DNA of 64,000 nucleotides, taken from assembly GCA_001916715.1 (NCBI GenBank), contig MNSZ01000064.1, forward strand, positions 62,001 through 126,000, in the 5' to 3' direction. The position numbers were made by a program, and so were the translations under genes. Each line of letters starts with the position of its first letter. The stretch's first letter is position 1. The notes under the pieces were generated by a model. The model saw nothing but the letters and a program-made list of their open reading frames with translations, did no database searches and was not told where the DNA came from. Below are positions 53,903 to 62,613 of this stretch, piece after piece. This DNA is from Firmicutes bacterium CAG:24053_14 (lineage in GTDB: Bacteria > Bacillota > Clostridia > Oscillospirales > Oscillospiraceae).

Positions 53903-55808
53903 TTTCCTCAGTCATCCTTTCCGGAATGTATTCAAAATATACAGCCGACAGCGGCGGCAGATCGATCGATGCACTGTACGGCAGATCGTCAAAGCCTGTA
54001 TTGCGGCTACGCAGCGTTTTGACATTATGTAAACCTGAACCGCCGAATTTCGCATCATCGCTCGAGAGGATCTCGCGCAGCCTGCCGGGCATAGGCAGGC
54101 CGATGATGAAATTCTTATGCTCGTTTGGAATGAAGTTGCACGCGCAGATGAGATAACTGTTCTGCTCCGGCCTTGCCGAGCGCAGGAACGCGATCGAGCT
54201 GAGCGCATTATCGTTCACATTGAGCCACTTAAACCCGTCCCATGAGTTATCTATCTCATAAAGCGCCGGGTATGAGCCGTATACATGATTGAGCGCTGCA
54301 TAGTATTCGCGCAGCTTTTCGTGCATCGGGTAGTCAAGCAGCAGCCAGTCAAGCTCCTGCTGATAATTCCACTCGATAAACTGCCCGAACTCCGAGCCCA
54401 TGAAGCACAGCTTCTTGCCCGGATGCGCGAACTGATAGCCGTACAGCGCGCGGAGAGTCGCAAACTTCTGCTCGTAGCTGCCGAACATTTTATCAAGCAT
54501 CGATTTCTTCCCGTGCACGACCTCGTCGTGCGAATAGGCGAGGATGAAGTTTTCCGAAAAAGCGTACATCATGGAAAACGTCAGCTTATCGTGGCAGCCC
54601 TTGCGGAACAGCGGATCGGTCGAGAAATAGTCGAGCGTATCGTGCATGTAGCCCATGTCCCACTTGAAGCTGAAGCCGAGTCCGCCGACGGAGGGCGGCA
54701 TAGTCACCATCGGATACGCCGTTGATTCCTCTGCTATCGTGACTGCACCGGGGTAGCTTGACAAAACCGAGGTATTGAGCTTTCTAAGGAAGCTCACAGC
54801 GCCGAGGTTTATGTTGCCGCCCTCGCGATTTTTTGTGTATTCGCCATCCTTGCGGCCGTAGTTGAGATACAGCATCGAGGACACCGCGTCAACGCGGATG
54901 CCGTCAATGTGGTAGTTTTCAAAGAAAAAGCAGGCCGAGGAGATGAGAAACGACTGCACCTCGGGCATGTCGTAGTCAAATATCAGCGTGCCCCACTCGG
55001 GGTGCGAGGCCATGCGCTCCTCCTTGCATTCAAAAAGGCGTGTGCCGTCAAACTCGGCAAGGCCGTGCTCATCGCGCGGAAAATGCGCCGGGACCCAGTC
55101 CATGATAACGCCGATGCCGGCATTGTGCATGACGTCGATAAACTCGGCAAACTCGTCGGGCGTTCCGTAGCGGCTCGTCGGAGCATAGTAGCCGGTGACC
55201 TGATATCCCCACGAGCCGGGGTATGGGTACTCGGTCAGCGGAAGAAGCTCAATGTGCGTAAAGCCCATCTCTGTGCAGTATTTTGCAAGCTCGGGCGCAA
55301 TGGCGGCATAGTTCACGCCGCCCTCGGGCGTTTTCCACGAGCCGAGGTGCAGCTCGTATATCGACATGGGGCTTGCAAAGCAGTTTTTCTCCGCACGGGA
55401 GCGCATAAAAACCTCGTCACGCCAAATATGAGAGCCTGTCCAAACCATGGACGCCGTATTTACTCCTGATTGTGACCACTGCGCAAAGGGATCGGACTTC
55501 CACACAGTTTTCCCGGCGGAAGTGGTTACGCAGTATTTATACAGATCGCCGTTATTAAGCCCGGAGGCAAAGCAATACCATATGCCGCCGCGCTTTTCCA
55601 TCGGCGTTTTCGCCGGATCCCAGCCGTTGAAGTCGCCGACGAGCGAAACGCTCTGAGCGTTCGGCGCCCAGACTGCAAATCGGTGCATTTTGATCTCGTC
55701 CATATATCGGCAGCCGAGCAGCAGCCACGCCTTCTGCGCGCAGCCGGTGTTGAAAAGAAAAACATCGTCTGCCGGAACATATTTATCTATAAGCTCCGAA
55801 TAGTTCAT
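53871..55808 (-). CDS. glgB: 1,4-alpha-glucan branching enzyme
   Basis: 645 residues, GH13. An N-terminal CBM48 (HRFAVWAPNAQSVSLVGDFNGWD) and a barrel with GIRVDAVSSMLYLNYGR (nucleophile Asp), IAEESTAYPMV (acid Glu) and YSHDEVVHGKKS. It makes alpha-1,6 branches. The ATG at 55808 has GGAG 8 nt upstream. It is the first gene of glgB-glgA-GH13. Confidence 0.96.
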   Translation of the reverse strand: MNYSELIDKYVPADDVFLFNTGCAQKAWLLLGCRYMDEIKMHRFAVWAPNAQSVSLVGDFNGWDPAKTPMEKRGGIWYCFASGLNNGDLYKYCVTTSAGKTVWKSDPFAQWSQSGVNTASMVWTGSHIWRDEVFMRSRAEKNCFASPMSIYELHLGSWKTPEGGVNYAAIAPELAKYCTEMGFTHIELLPLTEYPYPGSWGYQVTGYYAPTSRYGTPDEFAEFIDVMHNAGIGVIMDWVPAHFPRDEHGLAEFDGTRLFECKEERMASHPEWGTLIFDYDMPEVQSFLISSACFFFENYHIDGIRVDAVSSMLYLNYGRKDGEYTKNREGGNINLGAVSFLRKLNTSVLSSYPGAVTIAEESTAYPMVTMPPSVGGLGFSFKWDMGYMHDTLDYFSTDPLFRKGCHDKLTFSMMYAFSENFILAYSHDEVVHGKKSMLDKMFGSYEQKFATLRALYGYQFAHPGKKLCFMGSEFGQFIEWNYQQELDWLLLDYPMHEKLREYYAALNHVYGSYPALYEIDNSWDGFKWLNVNDNALSSIAFLRSARPEQNSYLICACNFIPNEHKNFIIGLPMPGRLREILSSDDAKFGGSGLHNVKTLRSRNTGFDDLPYSASIDLPPLSAVYFEYIPERMTEENEKAVQKHSK

Positions 55809-55886
55809 ATCAGCACTCCGTATGAAAAACAATACTTTATACTGTATTATAAAGCACGGCAGGGCAAATGCCAATAAGTTTTTTGC

Positions 55887-55915
55887 TTGCATACGGCGGC
55901 AAAACATAATAAAAT
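55887..55915 (+). promoter_or_regulatory. promoter of the VOC-protein gene
   Basis: TTGCAT, 17-nt spacer, TAAAAT, followed about 20 nt later by GGAGGTG. Confidence 0.5.
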
Positions 55916-55944
55916 ACAGTCAAAACAAACATCGGAGGTGCGAT

Positions 55945-56313
55945 ATGTTTTCATTCAACCATTTTAATTTTAATGTGTTCGATCTTGAACGCAGCCTGAA
56001 GTTTTACGACGAGGCGCTCGGCCTCAAGCCTGTGCGCGAGAAAAACGCTGCCGACGGCAGCTTTAAGCTCGTTTACCTCGGCGACGGCGTGACGGATTTC
56101 ACCCTTGAGCTGACATGGCTGCGCGATCGTGATACACCCTATGACCTCGGCGAGCAGGAATTCCACCTCGCCTTTGTCGCCGACGATATGGAAAAAGCCC
56201 ATGAAAAGCACGCCGCGCTCGGCTGCATATGTTATGAAAATCCCGGCATGGGCATATACTTCCTCGAGGATCCCGACGGCTACTGGATAGAGATCATACC
56301 GCCGAGAAAATGA
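55945..56313 (+). CDS. VOC-family protein (glyoxalase I-like)
   Basis: 122 residues, one vicinal-oxygen-chelate unit pair. NHFNFNVFDLERSLKFYDEALGL at the start and DFTLELTWLRD, FHLAFVADDMEKAHEKHAALG and YFLEDPDGYWIEIIPP follow the lactoylglutathione-lyase pattern, with His, Glu, His and Glu as metal ligands. It would detoxify methylglyoxal or act on a related substrate. The ATG at 55945 has GGAGGTG upstream. Confidence 0.9.
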   Translation: MFSFNHFNFNVFDLERSLKFYDEALGLKPVREKNAADGSFKLVYLGDGVTDFTLELTWLRDRDTPYDLGEQEFHLAFVADDMEKAHEKHAALGCICYENPGMGIYFLEDPDGYWIEIIPPRK

Positions 56314-56324
56314 TTATGTAAACT

Positions 56325-56357
56325 GCAAGGAGTCTGCCGCGTAGGCAGACTCCTTGC
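56325..56357. terminator. bidirectional terminator
   Basis: GCAAGGAGTCTGCC pairs with GGCAGACTCCTTGC. It lies between converging genes; one over-represented 10-mer copy (56314) lies at its left edge. Confidence 0.8.
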
Positions 56358-56358
56358 G

Positions 56359-56967
56359 TTATGTCAACTCCTCGATCTCCGTGACGGACACCTCGAACGC
56401 CGTTTTCTCGACCGGCTCGCCGCCGATGAGCTTTATGTAGCGGCGGCTTTGTATCCGTCCTTCAAGGGAAACCGTCGTGCCGGTGTCCCAGTAAGACGCC
56501 TCGCGCGCTTTAAGTCCCCATGTTATGCACGGCAGATAATCCGAGCGGCCGTATTTTCGATTTACGGCGAGCATCAGGTCGCATATGTCGCGCCCCATCG
56601 GCGTAACGCGCAGATTAGGCGGCTTGCACAGCGTTCCGGTCAGGCAAATAAGGTTGAGATCATTTTCGTCGCAAGGGAGTATTTCCTTTGCAAACACCGT
56701 TATCACAAGCTTTGCGCCCTCGCCGCTTTTGTTGTTGAATGATCTCAGCTCGCCCGTGATGCAGAGCTTTTCGGTATCGCAGGCCTCCACGGCGCTTAAA
56801 AGCTCGCTGCGCGCGACGATGTTTATTGTGTCCGTTGTGCCGGATAAGCGCGCAACATCAAGCGCGAAGGTGTAAAAGCTCTCGCCGCGTGAGGCGTGCG
56901 AAAACGCCGGAGGCGCGCTCATAACTCCAATAAGCCTGGCAAAATTCGTGCATGTGTTTTCATCCAT
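56359..56967 (-). CDS. single-stranded DNA-binding protein-like, two OB folds
   Basis: 202 residues forming two tandem OB-type units: about 8-100 (ARLIGVMSAPPAFSHASRGESFYTFALDVARLSG...INIVAR) and 105-200 (LNLICLTGTLCKPPNLRVTPMGRDICDLMLAVNRKYGRSDYLPCITWG). The second is closest to Ssb/PriB. Each ends in a CITGEL- or VSLEGRIQSR-type strand. There is no acidic C-terminal tip as in canonical Ssb, so it is an accessory paralogue. Function in replication or repair is presumed. Confidence 0.8.
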   Translation of the reverse strand: MDENTCTNFARLIGVMSAPPAFSHASRGESFYTFALDVARLSGTTDTINIVARSELLSAVEACDTEKLCITGELRSFNNKSGEGAKLVITVFAKEILPCDENDLNLICLTGTLCKPPNLRVTPMGRDICDLMLAVNRKYGRSDYLPCITWGLKAREASYWDTGTTVSLEGRIQSRRYIKLIGGEPVEKTAFEVSVTEIEELT

Positions 56968-57083
56968 ATATTCTTTCCTGTCCTTGTAAATTGTTTTTGT
57001 TAGAGTATATTAGGGACAAATGCTTGAATATGCCGCCGGAATGAAATATAATAATGTCATTACTTTTGAAAGGAATAAAAACT

Positions 57084-57776
57084 ATGGATATAAAAGAACT
57101 GCTGGCCTACTGCGATCATACCCTGCTGCGCGTTGACTGCACCGAGGCAGAGATAAGAAAGCTCTGCGATCAGGCGATAAAATACGGCTGCGCGTCGGTA
57201 TGCATTCCGCCCTGCCACGTTCCCGGCGCAAAGCGCTATGTCGGCGATAAAATGAAGATCTGCACCGTCATCGGCTTCCCGAACGGATATATGTCCACCG
57301 CTGCAAAGGCCTTTGAGGCTGCCGACGCCGTAGCAAACGGAGCCGACGAGATCGACATGGTCATAAACCTCTCCATGGTCAAGGACGGCTGCTGGGAGGA
57401 TGTCGCCGAGGATATAAAGGCAGTGCGCCGCTCGTGCCTCGGCAAGGTGCTCAAGGTCATAATCGAGTGCTGCCTGCTCACAGATGAAGAGAAAATGCGC
57501 ATGTGCACGATAGTTTCCGAGTGCGGCGCGGATTTCATAAAAACCTCCACCGGCTTCAGCAAAGGCGGAGCCACACGTCACGATGTCGAGCTGCTGCGCC
57601 GCTGCAGCCCGGATTCGCTTCAGGTAAAGGCCGCCGGCGGCATAGCCTCGCTTGAGGATGCCGAGGACTTTATCTCTCTCGGCGCAACGCGCCTGGGCAC
57701 GAGCCGCATAGTGAAGCTCGCAATGGAACTCGAGCGCGAGAGTGCCGGCACAGATACCGGCAGCGAGAATTATTGA
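57084..57776 (+). CDS. deoC: deoxyribose-phosphate aldolase
   Basis: 230 residues, class I aldolase. Lysines of the Schiff-base pair lie in KVIIECCLLTDEEK and FIKTSTGFSKGGAT; DHTLLRVDCTEAEI is at the N-terminus. It splits deoxyribose-5-phosphate to glyceraldehyde-3-phosphate and acetaldehyde for nucleoside use. The ATG at 57084 has AAAGGA 9 nt upstream. Confidence 0.97.
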   Translation: MDIKELLAYCDHTLLRVDCTEAEIRKLCDQAIKYGCASVCIPPCHVPGAKRYVGDKMKICTVIGFPNGYMSTAAKAFEAADAVANGADEIDMVINLSMVKDGCWEDVAEDIKAVRRSCLGKVLKVIIECCLLTDEEKMRMCTIVSECGADFIKTSTGFSKGGATRHDVELLRRCSPDSLQVKAAGGIASLEDAEDFISLGATRLGTSRIVKLAMELERESAGTDTGSENY

Positions 57777-57793
57777 GAAAGGGCGGTGCGCCC

Positions 57794-57976
57794 ATGCGTA
57801 AACCGGGCAAGGTGCTCAGCATAATAGGACTTATCCTGTCGGCCGCGCTGCTGGTCGTCGGGTCATATTTCATCCTGCCGCGTTCACAGAATTGGGCAAG
57901 CATATGGAGCGTGCTCACAGGCAGCGCCGCGGCGTACTTTGCCTATTATGCGTTCCACAAAAGAGATAAAGATTGA
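57794..57976 (+). CDS. small membrane protein
   Basis: 60 residues with two hydrophobic segments (VLSIIGLILSAALLVVGSYFI and IWSVLTGSAAAYFAYYAF) and charged ends. The ATG at 57794 follows AAAGGGCGGTG; an in-frame TTG at 57773 overlaps deoC. No family recognised. Confidence 0.6.
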   Translation: MRKPGKVLSIIGLILSAALLVVGSYFILPRSQNWASIWSVLTGSAAAYFAYYAFHKRDKD

Positions 57977-58025
57977 ATTATTCACGGCATTCACGGCGGA
58001 GTGCCCCTCCGCCGTGAAAAAATCC

Positions 58026-58054
58026 TTGACAATAGTGAAAAGTGCTGATATATT
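58026..58054 (+). promoter_or_regulatory. promoter of the infC-rpmI-rplT operon
   Basis: TTGACA (58026-58031), 17-nt spacer, TATATT (58049-58054). A 12-bp GC-rich stem at about 57990-58017 precedes it without a proper T-run. Confidence 0.85.
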
Positions 58055-58060
58055 AATAGG

Positions 58061-58203
58061 GCTGAAAACAAAGTAGGTACGGCATCCCCGACCTCACCGA
58101 GCCGCAAAAGGCGCGCTTCGGTCAATAGCATCGCCCCGAGCGGGGCTTTGTTTGCGCGGATGCTGTCAGGCATCCGTTTTTTGCATTATGGAGGTGTTTT
58201 ACA
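58061..58203 (+). promoter_or_regulatory. ribosomal-protein leader with attenuator (L20 leader type)
   Basis: A structured 140-nt leader holds GCCCCGAGCGGGGC and then a terminator stem CGGATGC (58157-58163)/GCATCCG (58170-58176) with T6. GGAGGTG follows at 58190-58196. In clostridia such leaders are controlled by L20 or by IF3 levels. Which ligand acts here is inferred. Confidence 0.75.
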
Positions 58204-58800
58204 ATCGCAAGCGTGAATCATGAGATCAATGAAGAGATCCTCGACAAGGAAATACGCGTTATAGGTGACGACGGCGAGCAGCTTGGAATAATGTCCGCGG
58301 AAGCCGCCATGAAAATTGCGGAGGAAAAGGAGCTTGACCTGGTCAAGATATCCCCGATGGCAAAGCCCCCCGTCTGCAAGATCATGGACTACGGCAAATA
58401 CCGTTTTGAGCAGTCCAAGCGTGAAAAGGAAGCCAAGAAGAATCAGCGCGTCATGGAGGTCAAGGAGATCCGCATGTCTCCCGGCATCGGCGAGAACGAC
58501 CTGAACACAAAGCTCAAGAGCGCGCTCAAGTTCCTTGCCGACGGCGACAGAGTCAAGGTCTCGATCCGCTTCCGCGGCAGAGAAATGGCGCACACTCATT
58601 TGGGTGAGGTCATCCTGCGCGACTTTGCAGCAAAGTGCGAAGAGGTTGCAAACCTTGATAAGGCGCCCAAGCTTGAAGGACGCAATATGTCCATGTTCCT
58701 GTCCCCGAAGTCTGCTGCGGCAGTCAAGAAGGCACAGAAAGAAGCCGCCAAGAAGCAGGCAGAGGCTGAGGCCGCTGCCAAGGCGGAGGAAAACAACTGA
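58204..58800 (+). CDS. infC: translation initiation factor IF-3, probable AUC start
   Basis: 198 residues with the N-domain ([27 protein letters not shown]), linker and C-domain ([44 protein letters not shown]). The first ATG or GTG option is GTG 58213, too far from the SD. GGAGGTG lies 7 nt before ATC at 58204, which is in frame. infC of many bacteria begins at AUU or AUC so that IF3 represses its own synthesis. A C-terminal Lys/Ala/Glu-rich tail extends the usual protein. rpmI follows. Confidence 0.95.
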   Translation: MASVNHEINEEILDKEIRVIGDDGEQLGIMSAEAAMKIAEEKELDLVKISPMAKPPVCKIMDYGKYRFEQSKREKEAKKNQRVMEVKEIRMSPGIGENDLNTKLKSALKFLADGDRVKVSIRFRGREMAHTHLGEVILRDFAAKCEEVANLDKAPKLEGRNMSMFLSPKSAAAVKKAQKEAAKKQAEAEAAAKAEENN

Positions 58801-58856
58801 TTGGTTATTACAGACAGAATTCTGATAATAGCAGCATACGGAAGGAGAAAATAACT

Positions 58857-59054
58857 ATGCCTAAACTTAAGACCCATAGCGGTGCTAAGAAGAGATTCAA
58901 TCTCACCAAGAGCGGTAAAGTAAAGCGCGCACATGCGTTCAAGAGCCATATCCTCACAAAGAAGGACACCAAGCGCTGCCGTCGTCTGCGTTCCGGCGCA
59001 ATTGCCGACGTGACCAACGAGGCAACCATCAAAAAGATGATCCCTTACAAATAA
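58857..59054 (+). CDS. rpmI: 50S ribosomal protein L35
   Basis: 65 residues, basic, [31 protein letters not shown]. Normal length and order between infC and rplT. Confidence 0.99.
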   Translation: MPKLKTHSGAKKRFNLTKSGKVKRAHAFKSHILTKKDTKRCRRLRSGAIADVTNEATIKKMIPYK

Positions 59055-59090
59055 TTAAGGGCTGACTGTTACTGATAGGAGGAATTACAA

Positions 59091-59444
59091 ATGGCAAGAG
59101 TTAAGGGCGCAATGATGACCCGTAAACATAGAAACAAGATCCTTGGTCTGGCAAAGGGCTACTGGGGCAACAAGTCCCGTCATTATAAGATGGCTCAGGA
59201 GCAGATGATGAAGTCCGGCCGCTACGCATATGTCGGCCGCAAGCAGAAAAAGCGCGACTTCCGTCAGCTCTGGATCACCCGTATCAGCGCAGCATGCAAG
59301 GCAAACGGCATGAACTACTCCACCTTCATGCACGGCCTGAAGCTCGCCGGCATCGATATGAACCGCAAGATGCTCTCCGAGACCGCTATCCACGATCCCG
59401 CCGCATTCACCGCACTGTGCGAGAAGGCAAAGGCAGCAAAGTAA
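59091..59444 (+). CDS. rplT: 50S ribosomal protein L20
   Basis: 117 residues, [24 protein letters not shown] at the start. Assembly protein binding 23S rRNA and likely regulator of this operon's leader. GGAGGAA lies before the ATG. Confidence 0.99.
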   Translation: MARVKGAMMTRKHRNKILGLAKGYWGNKSRHYKMAQEQMMKSGRYAYVGRKQKKRDFRQLWITRISAACKANGMNYSTFMHGLKLAGIDMNRKMLSETAIHDPAAFTALCEKAKAAK

Positions 59445-59464
59445 TTTAACATTACAGGCAATTA

Positions 59465-59547
59465 ACAGCCGCAGCAGTTTGATCTGCTACGGCTGTGCGC
59501 TTATTTAAGTAAAAGTAAAGGCGTGACCGATAAAGTCACGCCTTTTT
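59465..59547. terminator. hairpin plus bidirectional terminator after rplT
   Basis: CAGCCGCAGCAG/CTGCTACGGCTG (59465-59495) has no T-run. AAAGGCGTGAC/GTCACGCCTTT (59517-59545) with flanking T5 is the strong terminator for both converging operons. Confidence 0.85.
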
Positions 59548-59550
59548 GAG

Positions 59551-60249
59551 TTATGCCGCGAGGACCTTGCCGAGCACGCGCAGCGGCAGAGCGGGGGAGA
59601 TGCGTATATCCGGGTATGCCGGATTCAGCGAATGCAGCGCAAGATAGCCGTCGCCGGCGACGAGCTGCTTTAGATACGCGCAGCCGTCGTAGAGGAAAAT
59701 GCCGATCTCGCCGGTCATGAGGCTGTGCTGCTGGCTGACCCAAACGGTCTGCCCGTCGTGAAAGCGCGGCTCCATACTGTCGCCTGCTACGCGCACGCCG
59801 AAGTTGGCTCCGTCCGGGACCTCGGGGCCGACCTCGGTCATATCATAGTCCTCGCTGTCAAGAAACTGCCCGGTGCCTGCCGAGACGGCCAGCGAATACA
59901 GCGGCAGCATGCGCGTTTTGACAGGCTCCGGCTGCAAACCGTATCGCCCACTGTCGCGCAGAAGCTCGATATAGTCAAGCGCTTTTTTCCTGCCGACGGT
60001 GTTCAGGCCGGCGAGCAGCCCGTCGCGGCTTCCGCCGTCGAATGTGCCTGAAATATCGTCTATCTCAAGCGCGCGGCACAGAGCGAGAAACTGCCTGGCA
60101 TTCGGAAGAGTGCTCCCCGTTTCCCACTTTGATATTGCCTGATTTGTGACCTCTATGCCGTCGATAGCAAGAGCCGAGGCAAGCTCGGCTTGCGAAAAGC
60201 CAAGCTCACGGCGCTTTGAATTTAAAATTTCGCCAATACTGTTGCTCAT
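59551..60249 (-). CDS. LexA/CI-like repressor: XRE HTH plus S24 peptidase domain
   Basis: 232 residues. The N-terminal XRE HTH reads GEILNSKRRELGFSQAELASALAIDGIEVTNQAISKWETGSTLP. The C-terminal S24 domain has the Ser in VAGDSMEPRF and the Lys in CAYLKQLV. An Ala-Gly bond in LAVSAGTGQF is the likely self-cleavage site. This is the architecture of phage CI-type and accessory SOS repressors that cut themselves on RecA activation. AAAGGAG precedes the ATG. It is divergent from a Y-family polymerase across a 140-nt regulatory gap. Confidence 0.9.
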   Translation of the reverse strand: MSNSIGEILNSKRRELGFSQAELASALAIDGIEVTNQAISKWETGSTLPNARQFLALCRALEIDDISGTFDGGSRDGLLAGLNTVGRKKALDYIELLRDSGRYGLQPEPVKTRMLPLYSLAVSAGTGQFLDSEDYDMTEVGPEVPDGANFGVRVAGDSMEPRFHDGQTVWVSQQHSLMTGEIGIFLYDGCAYLKQLVAGDGYLALHSLNPAYPDIRISPALPLRVLGKVLAA

Positions 60250-60277
60250 TGCGTGTCTCCTTTTGTGCTTTGACTAC

Positions 60278-60366
60278 AGTATATAGTATATCTCCGCAAA
60301 AGGCAAGTAAAATATCCGATAAAGATAAAAATCCCTGTTTACATATCCGAAAACGCGATATATAAT
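60278..60366. promoter_or_regulatory. divergent promoters of the repressor and Y-family polymerase
   Basis: Plus: TTTACA (60338-60343), 17 nt, TATAAT (60361-60366). Minus: TTGCCT (60301-60306), 17 nt, TATACT (60278-60283). Around the plus spacer ATATC-N9-GATAT (60343-60361) is an inverted repeat, and ATATCCGATA recurs at 60312. These are candidate operator sites for the S24 repressor. Confidence 0.65.
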
Positions 60367-60397
60367 AGCTTCACTATCTTAAACGGAGATGCGGCAT

Positions 60398-61615
60398 ATG
60401 GACAGAGTGATACTTCATTCGGATATAAATTCGTGCTACGCGAGCGTCGAGCGGCTGTATAAGCCCGAGCTTGAGGGAAAGCCCTTTGCGGTTTGCGGCT
60501 CGCAGGAAATGCGCCACGGCATAGTGCTTGCAAAGGATGAAACGGCAAAACGCGCCGGGGTCAAGACCGGCATGGCCATATGGCAGGCGCGGCAGCTGTG
60601 CCCCGAGCTTGAAGTCGTTGAGCCGCACTTTGAGCGATACACGAAATATTCCGCGATGGTGCGCGAGATATATGCCGAGTATACAGACCTGTGCGAGCCG
60701 TTCGGCATAGACGAGAGCTGGCTTGATATAACAAACTGCCTTGCCTGTCCAGACCCCGTGAAAACGGCCGACGAGATACGCCGTCGTGTGCGCGCGGAAA
60801 CCGGGCTTACAGTTAGCGTGGGCGTTTCGTGGAACAAGGTGCTCGCAAAGCTCGGCTCGGACTATAAAAAACCTGACGCTGTGACTGTTATAGACAGGGA
60901 ACACTTTAAAAGCATGGTCTGGGGGCTTCCTGCTTCGGATATGCTCATGGTCGGGCGCAGTACCCGGCGCGAGCTTGCGCGCATGGGCATACAGACGATA
61001 GGAGAGATAGCGCGCACAGATCCGGAGCTTCTGCGCGCACGATTCGGCAAGGGCGGTATCGCACTGTGGCGGTATGCGAACGGTATGGACGATTCGCGTG
61101 TGCGCAGGGCAGGGGAGGAAGAGCCGCCGCAGTCTGTAGGCAACAGCGTCACCCTCGCGCGCAACATCGAAAACGAGTGTCAGGCGCGTCAAACTATGCT
61201 GCTGCTTGCCGAAAGCGTCGCGTCGCGCCTGCGCAGGCAAAATCTGCGCTGCCGCACGGTCGAGGTCGCGCTGCGCTCAGAGCAGCTTCAGTGGAAAACG
61301 CACCGGATGCGCCTGAGATACGCAACGGATATTACCTCCGAGCTTGCAGAGCACGGCATGGAGCTTCTGCGCCAAAGCCACAGCTTCTCGTCGCCGCTGC
61401 ACAGTATGGGCCTGCGCGGCCTTGAGCTTGTGCATGCCGACGAGGATGAGCAAATGGACATGTTTGCAGATTATGTAAACTTAAATAAGCAGCGCAGCAT
61501 CGATGCCGCCGTGGATAAGATCCGCAGCAAATACGGCTCCGGCAGTATCCGGCGCGCATGCCTCCTCGGTGAGCCGACGGCGGAAAACATCGCCTTTTGC
61601 TCGCTGCCTGATTGA
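60398..61615 (+). CDS. Y-family DNA polymerase (DinB/UmuC-like)
   Basis: 405 residues. Catalytic acids in ILHSDINSCYASVE (residues 5-18) and FGIDESWLDIT (about 103-113), thumb HhH motif (IGEIARTDPELLRARFG) and little-finger domain follow. It performs error-prone translesion synthesis. The ATG at 60398 has GGAG 9 nt upstream; ATG 60389 is too close. Its position opposite a self-cleaving repressor suggests SOS-like induction. One 10-mer site (61471) lies in it. Confidence 0.93.
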   Translation: MDRVILHSDINSCYASVERLYKPELEGKPFAVCGSQEMRHGIVLAKDETAKRAGVKTGMAIWQARQLCPELEVVEPHFERYTKYSAMVREIYAEYTDLCEPFGIDESWLDITNCLACPDPVKTADEIRRRVRAETGLTVSVGVSWNKVLAKLGSDYKKPDAVTVIDREHFKSMVWGLPASDMLMVGRSTRRELARMGIQTIGEIARTDPELLRARFGKGGIALWRYANGMDDSRVRRAGEEEPPQSVGNSVTLARNIENECQARQTMLLLAESVASRLRRQNLRCRTVEVALRSEQLQWKTHRMRLRYATDITSELAEHGMELLRQSHSFSSPLHSMGLRGLELVHADEDEQMDMFADYVNLNKQRSIDAAVDKIRSKYGSGSIRRACLLGEPTAENIAFCSLPD

Positions 61616-61657
61616 AAAACCATCAGCACCGCTTTAGTTCAGCCTAAAGCGGTGCTG
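61613..61657 (-). terminator. terminator of the glycosyltransferase operon
   Basis: CAGCACCGCTTTAG pairs with CTAAAGCGGTGCTG. On the minus strand it is followed by GGTTTTTC. Confidence 0.75.
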
Positions 61658-61667
61658 CTGGTTGAGC

Positions 61668-62594
61668 TTATTTATCGTTTTCGCTGCGGAATACCGACGA
61701 GATAATATATCTCGGACGCCCTTGACATTCGGTGTAGATCTTCGCGATATACAGCCCTATAATTCCGAGACTCATCATTATTATACTGAATCCGAACAAT
61801 AAAATTATAATGACCGTTGTAAAACCGCTCAGGGCATAACCTGCGAATTTTTGATAGAGAGCGATCACTCCCAAGACTATGGAAACGATGAACATGACAT
61901 AGCCGAGGATGGTCACTATCTGCATGGGGAAGCTGGAAAACGATGTAATGTTTGTTATGGCGTATTTGAAAAGAGCCTTTGTGCTCCATTTTGACTGACC
62001 GGCAGCACGTTCCCGAACCGAGTACGAAACGGTGGCCTTTTTAAAGCCGACCCAGAATGAGAGCGCACGGAAAAATACATTGCGCTCCTTCATTTGGTTT
62101 AGGGTGTCAACTACCTTGCGATCGAGAAGCTTGAAGTCGGATGAATCGGCCATGTCAAAACCGGTCATTTTGCTGATGATACCGTAAAATGTGTTAGCCA
62201 TGAAGCGATGCGCAGCACTTTCACTGCCACGATCGTCCTTGACGCCCTCAACTACCTCATAGCCCTCCTGCCAAAGTCTGTACATTTCGACTATCTTCTC
62301 CGGTGGGTGCTGAAGATCACAGTCAATAATAACGCAGCAATCTCCGGAGGCTTTCTCAAGACCGGCGAACATTGCGGCCTCCTTGCCGAAATTTCGGCTG
62401 AAATTCACTCCGACAACATTTTCGTTCTTTTCGGCTGCATGGCATATCCGCGCCCATGTGCTGTCCTTCGAGCCGTCGTTTATAAATAGCAGCTCATACG
62501 GGATGTTCTCCTGCTGCATAAGCTGAGAGATCGCCTGTTCGGCTAATGGGACCATTTGCTCTTCGTTGTATGCCGGAACAATAATTGACAGCAT
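61668..62594 (-). CDS. GT2 family glycosyltransferase (GtrB/DPM-like)
   Basis: 308 residues. IIVPAYNEEQMVPLAEQAI at the start, VIIDCDLQHPPEKI with the metal DxD-type site, and two C-terminal membrane helices (about 230-290). The family puts a sugar from a nucleotide donor on undecaprenyl or dolichyl phosphate for later transfer at the outer face. GGAGG lies before the ATG. It is followed upstream by a GtrII-type protein, a typical pair. Confidence 0.94.
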   Translation of the reverse strand: MLSIIVPAYNEEQMVPLAEQAISQLMQQENIPYELLFINDGSKDSTWARICHAAEKNENVVGVNFSRNFGKEAAMFAGLEKASGDCCVIIDCDLQHPPEKIVEMYRLWQEGYEVVEGVKDDRGSESAAHRFMANTFYGIISKMTGFDMADSSDFKLLDRKVVDTLNQMKERNVFFRALSFWVGFKKATVSYSVRERAAGQSKWSTKALFKYAITNITSFSSFPMQIVTILGYVMFIVSIVLGVIALYQKFAGYALSGFTTVIIILLFGFSIIMMSLGIIGLYIAKIYTECQGRPRYIISSVFRSENDK

Positions 62595-62613
62595 ATTTTA
62601 CCTCCGTACGGTA

